NCBI GenBank assembly: GCA_023416315.1
Contig: JAEZIA010000191.1
Location: 1 to 14,044 of the forward strand
DNA length: 14,044 bases
From: Actinomycetes bacterium
Lineage (GTDB): Bacteria > Actinomycetota > Actinomycetes > Mycobacteriales > Mycobacteriaceae
Direction of reading: 5' to 3'
Position numbers and translations under genes: made by a program. Below the pieces are notes generated by a model that saw only the letters and a program-made list of their open reading frames with translations, did not search any database and had not been told where the DNA came from. Positions 13,775 through 14,044 of the stretch are shown piece after piece (the first letter of the stretch is position 1; the number at the start of each line of letters is the position of its first letter).

Positions 13775-13780
13775 ATCGTA
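13775..13780 (-). promoter_or_regulatory. Candidate -10 element for a leaderless trio transcript
   Basis: TACGAT on the minus strand fits TAnnnT and is followed by 7 nt and the ATG at 13767, without any Shine-Dalgarno sequence. It lies in the 31-bp gap after argH, so the exported trio can be transcribed independently of argH. No -35 match is visible at 16-18 bp. Confidence 0.5.
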
Positions 13781-13798
13781 GTGGGTTCGCCGCGTGGC

Positions 13799-14044
13799 CT
13801 ATCGCCGCAAGCGGATCCGCAAGCGCTCGACGCTGTCCCGCACCACGCCCAGCTGGTTGGCCACCTGCACGGGTGAGGTGCCGCCCCGGGCATCGCGGGA
13901 GGACACCGAACCGTCGACGGTCAGCACGTCGCGCACCTCGGGGGTCAACTCGGCGCTGATCGCCGAGAGCTCCTCGTCGGTGAGCTCATCGAGCCCGACA
14001 CCGCGTCCCTCGGCGGCACGAACCGCGGCACCGGCGGCCTCGTG
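13799..14044 (-). CDS. argH: Argininosuccinate lyase, C-terminal part
   Basis: The last 81 residues of ArgH run in from the right edge; the 5' end lies beyond 14044. ArgH cleaves argininosuccinate to arginine and fumarate, the last step of arginine synthesis. The visible part includes VGLDELTDEELSAISAEL, a helical block found near the end of ArgH proteins, and SVSSRDARGGTSPVQVANQL, which matches the typical SxxxRxxxGGTxPxxV motif of the C-terminal domain. The active site lies in the missing part. The reading frame is open to the edge and ends in TAG (13799-13801). In M. tuberculosis argH is Rv1659, on the same side of this block. Confidence 0.93.
   Translation of the reverse strand, partial: HEAAGAAVRAAEGRGVGLDELTDEELSAISAELTPEVRDVLTVDGSVSSRDARGGTSPVQVANQLGVVRDSVERLRIRLRR

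Noticed and set aside
1..14044. Search by eye for mobile elements, CRISPR arrays, toxin-antitoxin pairs, riboswitches and biosynthetic clusters
   Set aside because: No transposase or integrase motifs, no direct repeat series, no small paired frames with such features and no compositional break were seen; the block looks like stable core chromosome.

Overview
The window is high-GC actinobacterial DNA and almost certainly comes from a Mycobacterium/Mycolicibacterium chromosome. TyrS, the Mpg glycosylase, the Trm112-like protein and the roughly 1000-residue hydrolase/acyl-CoA-ligase fusion all read like mycobacterial proteins. From memory, the gene order mirrors the M. tuberculosis stretch argH (Rv1659) ... 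Rv1668c/Rv1667c ... Rv1683, Rv1684, Rv1685c-Rv1687c, mpg (Rv1688), tyrS (Rv1689), inverted here. This is mainly core chromosome. I see no IS element, phage gene, CRISPR array, tRNA or rRNA gene.

Layout, left to right. (1) Positions 1-140, downstream of tyrS, hold a strong minus-strand housekeeping promoter (TTGACT, 17 bp, TAACTT) and a GC-rich leader hairpin that run off the window. In fast-growing mycobacteria this is where the second rRNA operon, rrnB, begins. (2) mpg and tyrS (minus) form a translation and DNA-repair pair. (3) Divergent from mpg is an overlapping operon of a drug-type ABC ATPase, an ABC-2 permease and a TetR regulator (plus). Two abutting 16-bp palindromes lie over its start and are the best operator candidate. 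(4) On the minus strand are the hydrolase/AMP-ligase fusion, a small exported protein, a Trm112-like protein and an MGAT-like acyltransferase. The first and last suggest acyl-lipid metabolism. (5) An ABC-F ATPase (Uup-like) and a polytopic membrane protein follow on the plus strand. (6) Three minus-strand genes coupled by 4-bp overlaps encode single-pass exported proteins that look like divergent paralogues; the last overlaps the tail of the membrane protein gene by 41 bp. (7) The 3' end of argH closes the window.

Several genes (acyltransferase, ABC-F, membrane protein, first gene of the exported trio) have a TAnnnT -10 hexamer ending 6-7 nt before an ATG or GTG. This is the geometry of mycobacterial leaderless transcripts and helps choose their starts. 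The ABC/TetR operon, the fusion gene and the exported small protein instead have clear Shine-Dalgarno sequences. There is no gene-free stretch over 300 bases. The least understood parts are the exported trio, the polytopic membrane protein and the small exported protein; none gives me a function. No clearly new system such as a defence island or biosynthetic cluster is present.
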